This document shows, piece after piece, positions 1 through 7,950 of a stretch of 64,000 nucleotides of DNA (position 1 is its first letter; every line of letters starts with the position of its first letter). Both the position numbers and the translations under genes were made by a program. The notes under the pieces were generated by a model that ran no database searches, was not told where the DNA came from, and saw only the letters and a list, made by a program, of their open reading frames with translations. The stretch is from Collinsella ureilytica (GTDB lineage: Bacteria > Actinomycetota > Coriobacteriia > Coriobacteriales > Coriobacteriaceae). The DNA lies in assembly GCF_019795105.1 (NCBI RefSeq), contig NZ_JAIMFO010000006.1, positions 186,001 through 250,000 on the forward strand, in the 5' to 3' direction.

Positions 1-626
1 AAGAAATTGCTCGTGAGCGCAGCCAGGGCTCCCACCATAAAGCCGCTGCGTCGCCCTAAGGTTGCACCCGCAATAATCGCAATGGCAGAAACAGGCTTAA
101 AGCTCGGGATGGGCGCAAACAGAATGCGCGAAGCTGCAGCCAAAGCAGCAAGCACAACTGTTGGCATGATTTGGCGAAGCGACGAGCGCGATGCCTCGTA
201 GCCACCAAAAAACAAGCCAAGCGAACTGATAGCCACCAAGAGCTGTATCCCCGCCGCATCTTGGCGAGACGAGAACAGCAAGGCTACCATTACAGCAGGT
301 ACAACTACGAGAATCGGAATCTCTAGCACTGAAAGGATCCGAGCACCGAGGCTCAGAGGTGCGTGATGTGACCTTGGCTTTCTTTGGGAATGTTGAGGCG
401 TGCCTACACGCAGAAGAGCATCTGCCGCAGGCACCGCAGGCGCGCTTACACTCGCAGGCACACTTGCATGAGTTGCATGATATGAGCTGGTCTCTATTCG
501 GGAATGTTGAGGCGCAGCTGACGGATCGTCAGGCCGCTCATCCGCTGATTGAGCCTTGGACGCACGCTCATCTTCCAAAGCACCCGCGCCTGCAGCCGAG
601 ATGTTTTCAGGGTCGGTAGTAGACAT
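1..626 (-). CDS. ECF transporter S component (substrate-binding membrane subunit), 3' end beyond window
   Basis: The minus-strand reading frame opens with ATG at 626 and stays open to the window edge, about 208 residues. A polar, His/Ala/Pro-rich tail of about 95 residues comes first. Hydrophobic segments follow, then a stretch reading AAASRILFAPIPSFKPVSA that resembles the start of ECF S components (vitamin or metal capture). The start overlaps the end of the ATPase gene by 20 nt, so it is the third gene of an EcfT-EcfA-S operon. The N-terminal extension is unusual, because S components normally begin near the first helix. The substrate cannot be told from this fragment; a cobalamin or other cofactor precursor is possible. 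Confidence 0.75.
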   Translation of the reverse strand, partial: MSTTDPENISAAGAGALEDERASKAQSADERPDDPSAAPQHSRIETSSYHATHASVPASVSAPAVPAADALLRVGTPQHSQRKPRSHHAPLSLGARILSVLEIPILVVVPAVMVALLFSSRQDAAGIQLLVAISSLGLFFGGYEASRSSLRQIMPTVVLAALAAASRILFAPIPSFKPVSAIAIIAGATLGRRSGFMVGALAALTSNF

Positions 627-2199
627 TCGTGCGAAAGAACTCCTCCCCTAACGACGTTGAAGCAATCTCTCCGTCAAACATCATGGATACAACATCGGCC
701 ACTTGGCTTACAAAATCTAAATCGTGCGTAGCCAGAATCACACTTGCCCCCTCAGCCGTAGCACGCTTGAGAGCACCGGCGATGAGCCGACGTGAGGCAA
801 GGTCGAGCCCCTTGGTTGGCTCATCAAGCAACAGGAGCTTTGGGTGAAGGAGCAACAGTTTTCCTAAGGCAAGCAATTGGCGCTGCCCTCCCGAAAGATC
901 CAGCGGGTGCACCTTGTGGGAGGCTGAAAGCCCCAGTTGAGCAAGGATGACCTTGGCATCGTGCTCGCTATAGCCCGCCTGGTCTGACCACTCCATAAGC
1001 TCTGAGAGCGCTGTATCTTTTGCAAACAACGCGCGAGGGTCTTGTGGCAAAAGAGCGCACGCACGGCTACCACGTCGCACCGAACCTCGGCGCAGCCTAT
1101 GCACACCAGCCATGATTGCCAGCAAGGTTGATTTGCCGCATCCGTTCCCGCCAACCACCGCGTGTATACAGCCCAGCCTCGCAGGAACATCACCTGCTTC
1201 AACTATCAAGCAGAGTCCGCGCAAAACCCAAGGCGCTAATCGCTCATAGCGAAACCACACATCTCGCACCTCTACGGCGTACGAGCCAACTTGCCCAGCA
1301 CCTCTAACCGCATGCGAAGACTCATCACGTATGCAGGCTTGCACACCTGTAGGCGCACGGTTCGAGCGCTGGCGACTCGGCACATCCGCCGACATAGAGC
1401 CTCCATCTGCACTCGCCCGCTCGCCGGACGCTCGCACGTTTCTCGCAACGGCAAACGCGCCAGCTCCCGCGCCGCTCACGCTCCGCCCCGAGGCCTCCAG
1501 CAGGGACTCACGGCGTCTCAGCACCTCAAGATCTTCAATCTTTCGTACGCGACCTGACTTGAGCTCCCACGCGCAGGTCGCATAATCAACCATCGGAGCA
1601 GGCCGATGCGTTGCAACCACGACCGTACAGCCCAACTCGCGGTTAATCCGAAAGAGCGCATGCAAAAAGTTTTTCTCGGCGATAGGATCGAGCTGAGCAG
1701 TTGGCTCATCGAGTAGAAGCACCGAAGGCTGCAAGGCAAGAGCGGAGGCGAGCGCTACCAACTGCTTGCGCCCTCCAGAAAGGCTTGCAGTCTCCGAGCG
1801 AATCCAGCTCTCCATCCCAAATAAATAACTGACCTCTGCCACGCGCCTTCGCATCTCATCCGGAGGAGTTCCCAGATTCTCAAGGCCAAACGCAAGCTCA
1901 TGCCACACGCGCTCGCACACAATTTGGTTCTCGGGACTTTGTGCCACATAGCCAATGAGGCGAGCAGATTCCTCAACAGAAAGCTGAGCGGTCTCACGAC
2001 CAGCTACCAGGATGCTTCCCTCACGCATACCCCTCGGAGCAATCTCTGGCTTAATCAAAGAAAGCAGGGTTGATTTTCCTGATCCAGTTGAGCCTGTTAG
2101 CAAACAAAACGCCCCATCGTCAATCTCCCATGAAAGGTCATGCAAGAGTGGGGCGTGAGTTCCCGCATAGGTAAAGCTCAGCTGGTTGATTTGAATCAT
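607..2199 (-). CDS. ECF transporter ATPase, two ABC domains fused (EcfA-EcfA')
   Basis: This 530-residue protein carries two complete ABC ATPase units in one chain. The first has Walker A GSTGSGKST, signature LSGGRKQL and Walker B VLLLDEPT. The second has Walker A GGNGCGKST, signature LSGGQRQL and Walker B LLLLDEPT. A low-complexity Arg/Ser/Ala linker joins them. In most ECF systems EcfA1 and EcfA2 are separate, so this is a fused form that energises the EcfT/S membrane part by ATP hydrolysis at the cytoplasmic face. I chose ATG at 2199 (MIQINQ) because it overlaps the EcfT stop as ATGA, a typical translational coupling; an upstream ATG at 2253 lies inside ecfT. Confidence 0.9.
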   Translation of the reverse strand: MIQINQLSFTYAGTHAPLLHDLSWEIDDGAFCLLTGSTGSGKSTLLSLIKPEIAPRGMREGSILVAGRETAQLSVEESARLIGYVAQSPENQIVCERVWHELAFGLENLGTPPDEMRRRVAEVSYLFGMESWIRSETASLSGGRKQLVALASALALQPSVLLLDEPTAQLDPIAEKNFLHALFRINRELGCTVVVATHRPAPMVDYATCAWELKSGRVRKIEDLEVLRRRESLLEASGRSVSGAGAGAFAVARNVRASGERASADGGSMSADVPSRQRSNRAPTGVQACIRDESSHAVRGAGQVGSYAVEVRDVWFRYERLAPWVLRGLCLIVEAGDVPARLGCIHAVVGGNGCGKSTLLAIMAGVHRLRRGSVRRGSRACALLPQDPRALFAKDTALSELMEWSDQAGYSEHDAKVILAQLGLSASHKVHPLDLSGGQRQLLALGKLLLLHPKLLLLDEPTKGLDLASRRLIAGALKRATAEGASVILATHDLDFVSQVADVVSMMFDGEIASTSLGEEFFRTNVYYRP

Positions 2200-3056
2200 A
2201 TGTCCCACACCCACTTGTTGAGCAGGAGCAATATAGCGGGGGCAAGCATCCACACGGCCACAGCAAGCATGGCACGCTCAAACTTCAGCGGCGAAAGCAC
2301 GGGAAAGAAGCTGAATGAAGCCGCCATATTGAGCACGGCCATGCCCAACACACAGCCAGAGATAACGACCACAGCAAGCAACCCCAGATCAAAGGTGGAC
2401 ATCCGATACCGCGAATAGCTCGTGCGACGCGCCTTGGCACCCCAACCGCGTGCCCGCATAGCATCAGCCGTCTCAAGTGAATCTTCAAGCGCCCATCCCA
2501 CCAAGACGCCAGATGCTCTCAGGCGCGAACGCACCGGATCGGTATGTTTTCTCCAACTACGCGTAACTACTCGCTCTGCGTTCAAAATCGAGGCTCCCTG
2601 GCGCACGAGGCGAGGAATCATACGCATCACCATAGCAACCATCAGCGTGCAAACCGGAAGCAGATTGCCAAATAAGGTCATCACGCGATCGAAGGGCAGC
2701 AGTGAATCAAGAACACGAAACCACAGCACAACAGCGCACAACATGGCTCCCATCGTGGCTCCACAAGCAAGGCTTTCAAGATAGATGGCTCTCACACCAA
2801 GGCGCACAATCTCTGTTGAGCCTGCAGCAGAAAAGAATGGATTGACCACAGCAGCGATAAGCACGAGCGGCAGCTGCCAGCGCAAAGAAGCGATGCCATC
2901 AACAAAACCGTGAAGAGCACAAACGGCTGCAAGCCCGCCTGCAAAGGACAATGCGACCAGAACCGGCTCCAGCGCAAACATGGTAAACGCCAGAGTAAAG
3001 ATCAAATACGCAGCCAAAACAGCCGGATGAAGCGAGGAAGCGGGAGGTTCACTCAT
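2196..3056 (-). CDS. ECF transporter transmembrane coupling protein EcfT
   Basis: This 286-residue protein has five or six hydrophobic segments and the cytoplasmic coupling helices typical of EcfT/CbiQ. It contains two Ala-Arg-Gly style signatures near the C-terminal half (ALEDSLETADAMRARGWG is the recognisable second coupling motif). EcfT docks the two ATPase domains and transmits movement to the S component. The start at 3056 (MSEPPASS) gives the usual family length; the frame continues open upstream but that part is leader RNA rather than protein. No strong ribosome binding site precedes it. It is the first gene of a three-gene operon with fused EcfA and the S component. Confidence 0.88.
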   Translation of the reverse strand: MSEPPASSLHPAVLAAYLIFTLAFTMFALEPVLVALSFAGGLAAVCALHGFVDGIASLRWQLPLVLIAAVVNPFFSAAGSTEIVRLGVRAIYLESLACGATMGAMLCAVVLWFRVLDSLLPFDRVMTLFGNLLPVCTLMVAMVMRMIPRLVRQGASILNAERVVTRSWRKHTDPVRSRLRASGVLVGWALEDSLETADAMRARGWGAKARRTSYSRYRMSTFDLGLLAVVVISGCVLGMAVLNMAASFSFFPVLSPLKFERAMLAVAVWMLAPAILLLLNKWVWDI

Positions 3057-3176
3057 GTGTTGGTCGGACTCATATGACGAGTGTTCGCTCTTGTCACGGA
3101 AATGATCTGGCGCTGCTGTTTGAATTTGCTTTAGATGCGATTGGCGCTCAAAGAAATATCTATACAAACGAAAAGA

Positions 3177-3250
3177 CAGGCGTATGGACGAGAATCCAGA
3201 AGCATATGCCCGATGTATCGGGACTCGCCAAAGAGGCCATCCAGCGCCTG
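3177..3250 (-). promoter_or_regulatory. Structured leader RNA candidate ahead of the ECF operon
   Basis: Nested complementary segments fold this stretch into one long arm. CAGGCG (3245-3250 on the minus strand) pairs with CGCCTG (3177-3182). Inside it ATGG pairs with CCAT, CGAG with CTCG, and CCCGAT (near 3224-3219) with ATCGGG (3216-3211). The element starts just after the predicted transcription start and about 120 nt before ecfT. ECF operons are often riboswitch-controlled; I do not recognise the consensus of a known class here. Confidence 0.45.
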
Positions 3251-3260
3251 TCGAACCTCG

Positions 3261-3287
3261 ATTGTACCTCATGTTAGAGACTGTCAC
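3261..3287 (-). promoter_or_regulatory. Possible promoter of the ECF operon
   Basis: On the minus strand GTGACA (3287-3282) and TACAAT (3266-3261) are separated by 15 bp. The -10 is good and the spacing is short. Transcription would begin near 3254, immediately before the structured leader. Confidence 0.35.
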
Positions 3288-3379
3288 CCCCTGTTGCGCA
3301 CCCATGTTTGCTTCCTTGCTAGTGTAGCCGCTCAAACACATAATCCGCAGTCCCGCTCAGACAGTGCGTGGAAAGCGTA

Positions 3380-3434
3380 CTGTTTGCGAACAAACGGTCC
3401 GGGCGTACTTTGGTTGATCTCCATGGGGTATTAT
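3380..3434 (+). promoter_or_regulatory. Inverted repeat and weak -10 ahead of glmU
   Basis: GTTTG (3382-3386), CGAA, CAAAC (3391-3395) form a perfect short inverted repeat, and TATTAT (3429-3434) could be a -10 element for glmU. No convincing -35 is spaced correctly. The rest of the 412-bp gap between ecfT and glmU holds only the ECF leader and promoter described separately. Confidence 0.25.
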
Positions 3435-3468
3435 CGGAATGCATCGCACGCATTCATTGAGGAGCCCT

Positions 3469-4851
3469 ATGGACGTCACCGCCATCATCCTTGCCGCTGG
3501 CGAGGGTACCCGCATGAAATCCAAGCATGCCAAGGTGGCACATAAAATTCTCGGTAAGCCCATGATTAGCTGGGTTATTGATGCTGCCCTAGCAGCTGAG
3601 TGCAATCGTATTGTTGTGGTCGTGGGCAGCCACGCAGATGAGGTTCGCTCCATTATCCATTCCTCCTATGCCACGGCCCCGGTAGAAACGGTTGAGCAGG
3701 TTGAACGCTTGGGCACCGGGCATGCTGTTCGCATCGCTCTTGATGCGATTGGGTCTCCTGCTGGCTCTGTTGTTGTCTTAAACGGAGACCTCCCCCTCAT
3801 CCAACCCGCAACCATCGCCGATCTTGCAAACTCAGTTTCTTCTGGCACGTTGGCGGGTGCCGTCCTTACTATGACCCCGCCTGATCCCTTTGGATACGGG
3901 CGCATCCTCCTCAACGCCCAAGGCGAGATTGAACGCATTGTTGAGCAAAAAGATTGCACGCCAGAAGAGGCGGCCGTCCGTGAAGCAAATGCCGGTTGTT
4001 ACGCCTTTGATGGCGCAGCACTCACTGCTCATATTAAAAAGATTGGCTGCGATAACGCTCAGAAAGAGTATTACCTGCCCGATATGGTGGAAATCTTGCA
4101 GGCGGCGGGTTTGAGCGTAGGCATAAGCCGCTGTGGAGACTATCAAGACGGACTCGGCGTTAACTCCCGCGCTCAGCTTGCAGAGGTTTCTGCTATTGCT
4201 CGCGACCGTATTAACACGCGCTTAATGGCAGAAGGCGTGACCTTTATTGATCCTTCCCAAGCTTGGATAAGCCCTGATGCACAGGTGGGAAAAGATACGA
4301 TTATCTGGCCGCAAACGCACGTGATTGGCCAGGTCATCATTGGTGAAAACTGCCAGATTGGCCCCAACACGCGCCTTACGAATACCCAGGTTGGCTCGAA
4401 TTGCATCGTGGATGAGACCATTTGTATTGATGTCATGTTGGACGACGACGTAACCTGCGGCCCCAGGGCTTATCTTCGTCCTGGCACGCATATGCAGCGC
4501 GGCTCCAAGGCGGGCACACACGTAGAAATCAAGCAATCAACCATCGGTGAGGGTTCCAAAGTTCCTCACCTCTCTTATATTGGCAACACCACCATGGGCT
4601 CTGATGTAAACGTAGGCGCCGGATCCATTACCTGCAACTACGACGGAGCGCGTAAACACTCCACCATCATTGGAGACGGGGTCTTTATTGGCTCCGATAC
4701 CATGATGGTTGCACCCGTAACCATTGGCGATCACGCAATCACCGGTGCTGCGAGTTGCATTACGAAGGATGTTCCTGAGGAGGCGCTTGCCCTTGAGCGC
4801 TCACCTCAGCGCGTCATAGAAGGCTATGCCAAAAAACGGCAGGCTCGATAA
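3469..4851 (+). CDS. glmU: Bifunctional N-acetylglucosamine-1-phosphate uridyltransferase / glucosamine-1-phosphate acetyltransferase
   Basis: GlmU makes UDP-GlcNAc for peptidoglycan and cell-wall glycans in the cytoplasm. The 460-residue length is normal for the family. The N-terminal pyrophosphorylase domain shows LAAGEGTRMKS near residue 7 and the GTGHA and NGDLPL motifs. The C-terminal half is a left-handed beta-helix of hexapeptide repeats, with NVGAGSITCNYDG and the GSDTMMVAPV segment of the acetyltransferase site. ATG at 3469 is preceded by GAGGAG at 3459-3464; an upstream in-frame ATG at 3439 lacks this site. It is followed after 46 bp by prs, so the two are probably cotranscribed. 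Confidence 0.96.
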   Translation: MDVTAIILAAGEGTRMKSKHAKVAHKILGKPMISWVIDAALAAECNRIVVVVGSHADEVRSIIHSSYATAPVETVEQVERLGTGHAVRIALDAIGSPAGSVVVLNGDLPLIQPATIADLANSVSSGTLAGAVLTMTPPDPFGYGRILLNAQGEIERIVEQKDCTPEEAAVREANAGCYAFDGAALTAHIKKIGCDNAQKEYYLPDMVEILQAAGLSVGISRCGDYQDGLGVNSRAQLAEVSAIARDRINTRLMAEGVTFIDPSQAWISPDAQVGKDTIIWPQTHVIGQVIIGENCQIGPNTRLTNTQVGSNCIVDETICIDVMLDDDVTCGPRAYLRPGTHMQRGSKAGTHVEIKQSTIGEGSKVPHLSYIGNTTMGSDVNVGAGSITCNYDGARKHSTIIGDGVFIGSDTMMVAPVTIGDHAITGAASCITKDVPEEALALERSPQRVIEGYAKKRQAR

Positions 4852-4897
4852 CGTTCCGCATCCGGCGGTTCGGCTATCAGCGAAGGAGAAGGAGACT

Positions 4898-5881
4898 ATG
4901 CCGACACACGATCCCAAGAAAGCCCTTTGCGTAAGCAAGAGCCTCCGCCTGTTCTCGGGCTCATCAAACCGCCCGCTGGCCGAGAAGATTGCCCAGGGTC
5001 TTGGTGTCGAGCTCGCGCCTATTACGCTCGAGCAATTTGCTAATGGCGAGATCTATGCCCGCTATGATGAGACCATTCGCGGAGCAGATGTCTTCTTCGT
5101 GCAATCGGTTTCTGGTCGTGTGAACGACATGCTCATGGAAGTCCTCATTGCAGCAGACGCCGCCATGCGCGCCTCGGCTCGCTCGGTCACCGCTGTTATT
5201 ACGCATTACGGCTATGCGCGCCAAGATCGCAAAGCAGGTCCTCGCGAGCCAATTACCGCTCGCTTGGTAGCTGATCTTTTAGAGACCTCCGGCATTGACC
5301 GCATTATTACGCTTGACTTGCATCAGGGTCAGATCCAGGGCTTCTTTGATATTCCGGTCAACCACCTCTCTGCCCTGCCGCTGTTTGCCGATTACTACAA
5401 CGATATGGGTCTTGATACCGAAAACCTCGTTGTTGTTTCTCCTGACGTGGGTCGCGCAAAGGCCGCTAAGAAGCTCTCAGACATGCTCGGCTGTAGCTTG
5501 GCAATTGCCCATAAGGGACGTCCGCGCCACAATGCCGCCGAGGTCATGGGCATCATTGGCGATATTGATGGCAAGACCTGCATCATTAACGATGACATGA
5601 TTGATACCGCTGGCACCCTCTGCGCAAGCGTTCGTGAACTTAAGAAGATGGGGGCAGGCGACATCTATGTCTGCGCTACTCACGGCATCTTCTCAGGCCC
5701 TGCGATCGAGCGCTTAAACGACGCTCCCATTGTGGAGTGTGTCGTAACCGACGCCATTGCGGTTGAGTGCGCTGGCAAAATCAAAACCATCACCGTGGCA
5801 GATGAGTTTGCCAACGCCATTTCAGCCGTGTACAACGAACAGTCGGTTTCCAAGATTGTTGGCGGAGACTTTGCCCTGTAA
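4898..5881 (+). CDS. prs: Ribose-phosphate pyrophosphokinase (PRPP synthetase)
   Basis: Prs converts ribose 5-phosphate and ATP to PRPP, the precursor for purine, pyrimidine, histidine and NAD synthesis. The 327-residue protein has FANGEIYARYDE, the flexible-loop region HYGYARQDRK, VVSPDVGRAKAAKK and the PRPP-binding loop INDDMIDTAGTL. The start at 4898 (MPTHDPKK) follows the strong site GGAGAAGGAG; an in-frame start at 4826 lies inside glmU. It feeds the many pur genes further along the window. Confidence 0.96.
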   Translation: MPTHDPKKALCVSKSLRLFSGSSNRPLAEKIAQGLGVELAPITLEQFANGEIYARYDETIRGADVFFVQSVSGRVNDMLMEVLIAADAAMRASARSVTAVITHYGYARQDRKAGPREPITARLVADLLETSGIDRIITLDLHQGQIQGFFDIPVNHLSALPLFADYYNDMGLDTENLVVVSPDVGRAKAAKKLSDMLGCSLAIAHKGRPRHNAAEVMGIIGDIDGKTCIINDDMIDTAGTLCASVRELKKMGAGDIYVCATHGIFSGPAIERLNDAPIVECVVTDAIAVECAGKIKTITVADEFANAISAVYNEQSVSKIVGGDFAL

Positions 5882-5909
5882 AGAGGGCTCCCTTCTCACC
5901 AGGATCCTT

Positions 5910-5923
5910 CCCTGCAAGCAGGG
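5910..5923. terminator. Short hairpin between convergent prs and pirin genes
   Basis: CCCTGC and GCAGGG form a perfect 6-bp stem with a 2-nt gap, extended by imperfect pairing of AGGA/TCCT. No clear U-tract follows on either strand, so terminator function is uncertain. Confidence 0.35.
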
Positions 5924-5945
5924 ATTCCTCTGTTGCACGTACTTC

Positions 5946-6785
5946 TTAGTACTCCATACCTTCTTTGATGAAGGTGCCGTCTTGCAGCTCGCGTGAAGCT
6001 TGGGCAAGTTCCTCTTGTGTATTCATCACAATGGGACCTGCCCAGGCAACCGGCTCCTTGAGCGCACGCGACGCCATGAACAAAACCTGCGAGCTATCAC
6101 CTGCAGCCTCAATAAGAATCGAATCTCCCTCACTGAGCTTCACAGCTGTCTTTTCTTGTACAACCACGCCATCAATGATGGCCTCGCCCTTTAGGGTAAA
6201 GAGCATGATCGAATCGTCATGCACGGTAGGCAGCCCAATCTTTGCTCCCTTAGTGAGGTGGATATCGTAATAGGTGAAGGGCAGATGCTCACTCTTATGG
6301 CCTTCTACCTCACCATACGCACCTGCCAACACGCGAATCCTGCCACCTTCTATGGCTACTTCAGGAATATCCTCAACATGAAGTGCTCGGTAGGTAGGAG
6401 AGCTCATCTTTTGTGCAGCTGGCAAATTGAGCCAGAGCTGAACGCCCAGCAAGCGGTCTGCCGCAGGCACTTCCTCAGCATGCATGATGCCCGAGCCAGA
6501 ATTCATCCACTGCACCTCGCCATCGCTCACCGTATCGGTATTACCAATGGTGTCCTTATGCTTCATCTTGCCTTTATAGACATAGCTAATGGTCTCAATG
6601 CCACGATGCGGATGCAGCGGAAAGCCCGCCGTGTACTCATCTGGATTAGTGCTATCAAACGAATCGAGCATCAAAATAGGGTCGAATGCCTGAACCGTGT
6701 CGTGGCCTAACACGCGTACTAAACTCACGCCAGCCCCATCTACCGTGCGATGCCCCGTAACCTGTTGTGTAATCGTGCGTTTCAT
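5946..6785 (-). CDS. Pirin family protein (bicupin)
   Basis: This 279-residue protein matches the pirin family of two-cupin metal proteins. The N-terminal cupin has FDPILMLDSF, FPLHPHRGIETISYV and GSGIMHAEEVP, carrying the His and Glu metal ligands. The C-terminal cupin holds the segment VLFMASRALKEPVAWAGPIV. Some bacterial pirins act as quercetin dioxygenases or affect redox metabolism, but most have no proven role. I chose ATG at 6785 because AGAGGGGACT precedes it. It stands alone, convergent with prs, and has no operon partner. Confidence 0.9.
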   Translation of the reverse strand: MKRTITQQVTGHRTVDGAGVSLVRVLGHDTVQAFDPILMLDSFDSTNPDEYTAGFPLHPHRGIETISYVYKGKMKHKDTIGNTDTVSDGEVQWMNSGSGIMHAEEVPAADRLLGVQLWLNLPAAQKMSSPTYRALHVEDIPEVAIEGGRIRVLAGAYGEVEGHKSEHLPFTYYDIHLTKGAKIGLPTVHDDSIMLFTLKGEAIIDGVVVQEKTAVKLSEGDSILIEAAGDSSQVLFMASRALKEPVAWAGPIVMNTQEELAQASRELQDGTFIKEGMEY

Positions 6786-6956
6786 AGTCCCCTCTTTCTT
6801 TGTGAATGTCCCTCTTCTTCTACCCGAGTTCTTCAGACTAAGCCCCAACCCCCTCGCCTCCTCATGAGTCCATCACGGCTGCATCAGCTGCATCACCAAC
6901 TCCAGCCTCTGCTCCCTGAGGTATGATCGGGTGGATACATCTCAGAAAGGAGCCGC

Positions 6957-7586
6957 ATGGCAGCAGGAGTGCCCGGATCTATTCGCCTGGTTGCAGGGCT
7001 TGGCAATCCCGGAAGCGAATATGCCGACACGCGCCACAACGCCGGCTTTCATGTCATTGATGCCCTTGCGCACCAGACAGCTGTCTCATATTGGAAAACA
7101 CGTCTTGGTGCCGAGGTTGCGTCTATTTCTGTAAACGATGCGTCGTTAGAGAGTGGCACCCGCGAGGTACTGCTCGTAAAGCCCCAATCTTTTATGAATA
7201 CCAGCGGAGGACCGATCTCCAAGCTCTGCCGCGAGCACAATATTCGCCCAGAAGAGGTTCTCATCATCCACGATGAGTTAGATATTCCTGAAGGCGATGT
7301 TCGTGTCAAGGTCGGCGGCGGTCACGCTGGCCACAATGGACTGCGTTCAATTATTGAAAAACTTGGCAGCCGAGACTTTAGCCGAATCCGCGTGGGAATC
7401 GGCGATCCTCCAGGACGCATGGCCGTTGCTGACTTTGTGTTAAAGCAGCTCCGCCCGCGTGAGATTGAGGCTTTTGCAGACACGTGCATACGCGCGGCAG
7501 ATGCTGCCGGCTTAGCAATTACCCAAGGTGTTATTTTTGCTCGCGACCATATTAATGGAAGCGCAGCCAACAACGGCAAGCACTAG
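6957..7586 (+). CDS. pth: Peptidyl-tRNA hydrolase
   Basis: Pth releases tRNA from peptidyl-tRNA that drops off the ribosome. The 209-residue protein has the family signatures GLGNPGSEYADTRHNAGF (catalytic His in RHN), KPQSFMNTSG, and the HDELDIPEGDVRVK / GGHAGHNGLRSI block with the catalytic Asp. The start at 6957 follows AAAGGAG. In many genomes pth lies near prs and glmU, as here, which supports a conserved neighbourhood. Confidence 0.96.
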   Translation: MAAGVPGSIRLVAGLGNPGSEYADTRHNAGFHVIDALAHQTAVSYWKTRLGAEVASISVNDASLESGTREVLLVKPQSFMNTSGGPISKLCREHNIRPEEVLIIHDELDIPEGDVRVKVGGGHAGHNGLRSIIEKLGSRDFSRIRVGIGDPPGRMAVADFVLKQLRPREIEAFADTCIRAADAAGLAITQGVIFARDHINGSAANNGKH

Positions 7587-7950
7587 GGTTAAAAATTTTT
7601 ATGCATCACTTTCTTTATTGAACAGGTGTTATCTAGTTTCTTACTCAGTGAGTGCGGGCTAACAAAATTGAATCTTTTGTAGGTACATTTTTTATCATCG
7701 CAATCCGGCGTAAGACAGTGCATGTATTCCTAGAGAGATACCTTAGTTACATCTGTACATAATAGCTGGTAGATAGCCTATTATTTCGCGTGTCGATTCA
7801 ATGATTTTAAAGGTCCGTATATTTTCAGTGAGTTGTGCAACAAACTCATTCGCTGGTCATTCGGAACGTTCCATACTTTTATTATTATGCATCTTCGATT
7901 TTTTCGAAAAATCCGGTCGAAGCCCCGGCCACGAACAAAAAGGAGACCGA
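7587..7950. other. AT-rich intergenic stretch with inverted repeats
   Basis: No gene is visible. The stretch is visibly AT-rich compared with its neighbours. It holds ATAATAG (7759-7765) facing CTATTAT (7778-7784), the 10-bp palindrome GGAACGTTCC (7863-7872) and a GATTTTT/AAAAATC near-palindrome (7897-7913). These could be regulatory sites of the surface protein that starts at 7951. No clear pth terminator was seen. Confidence 0.4.
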
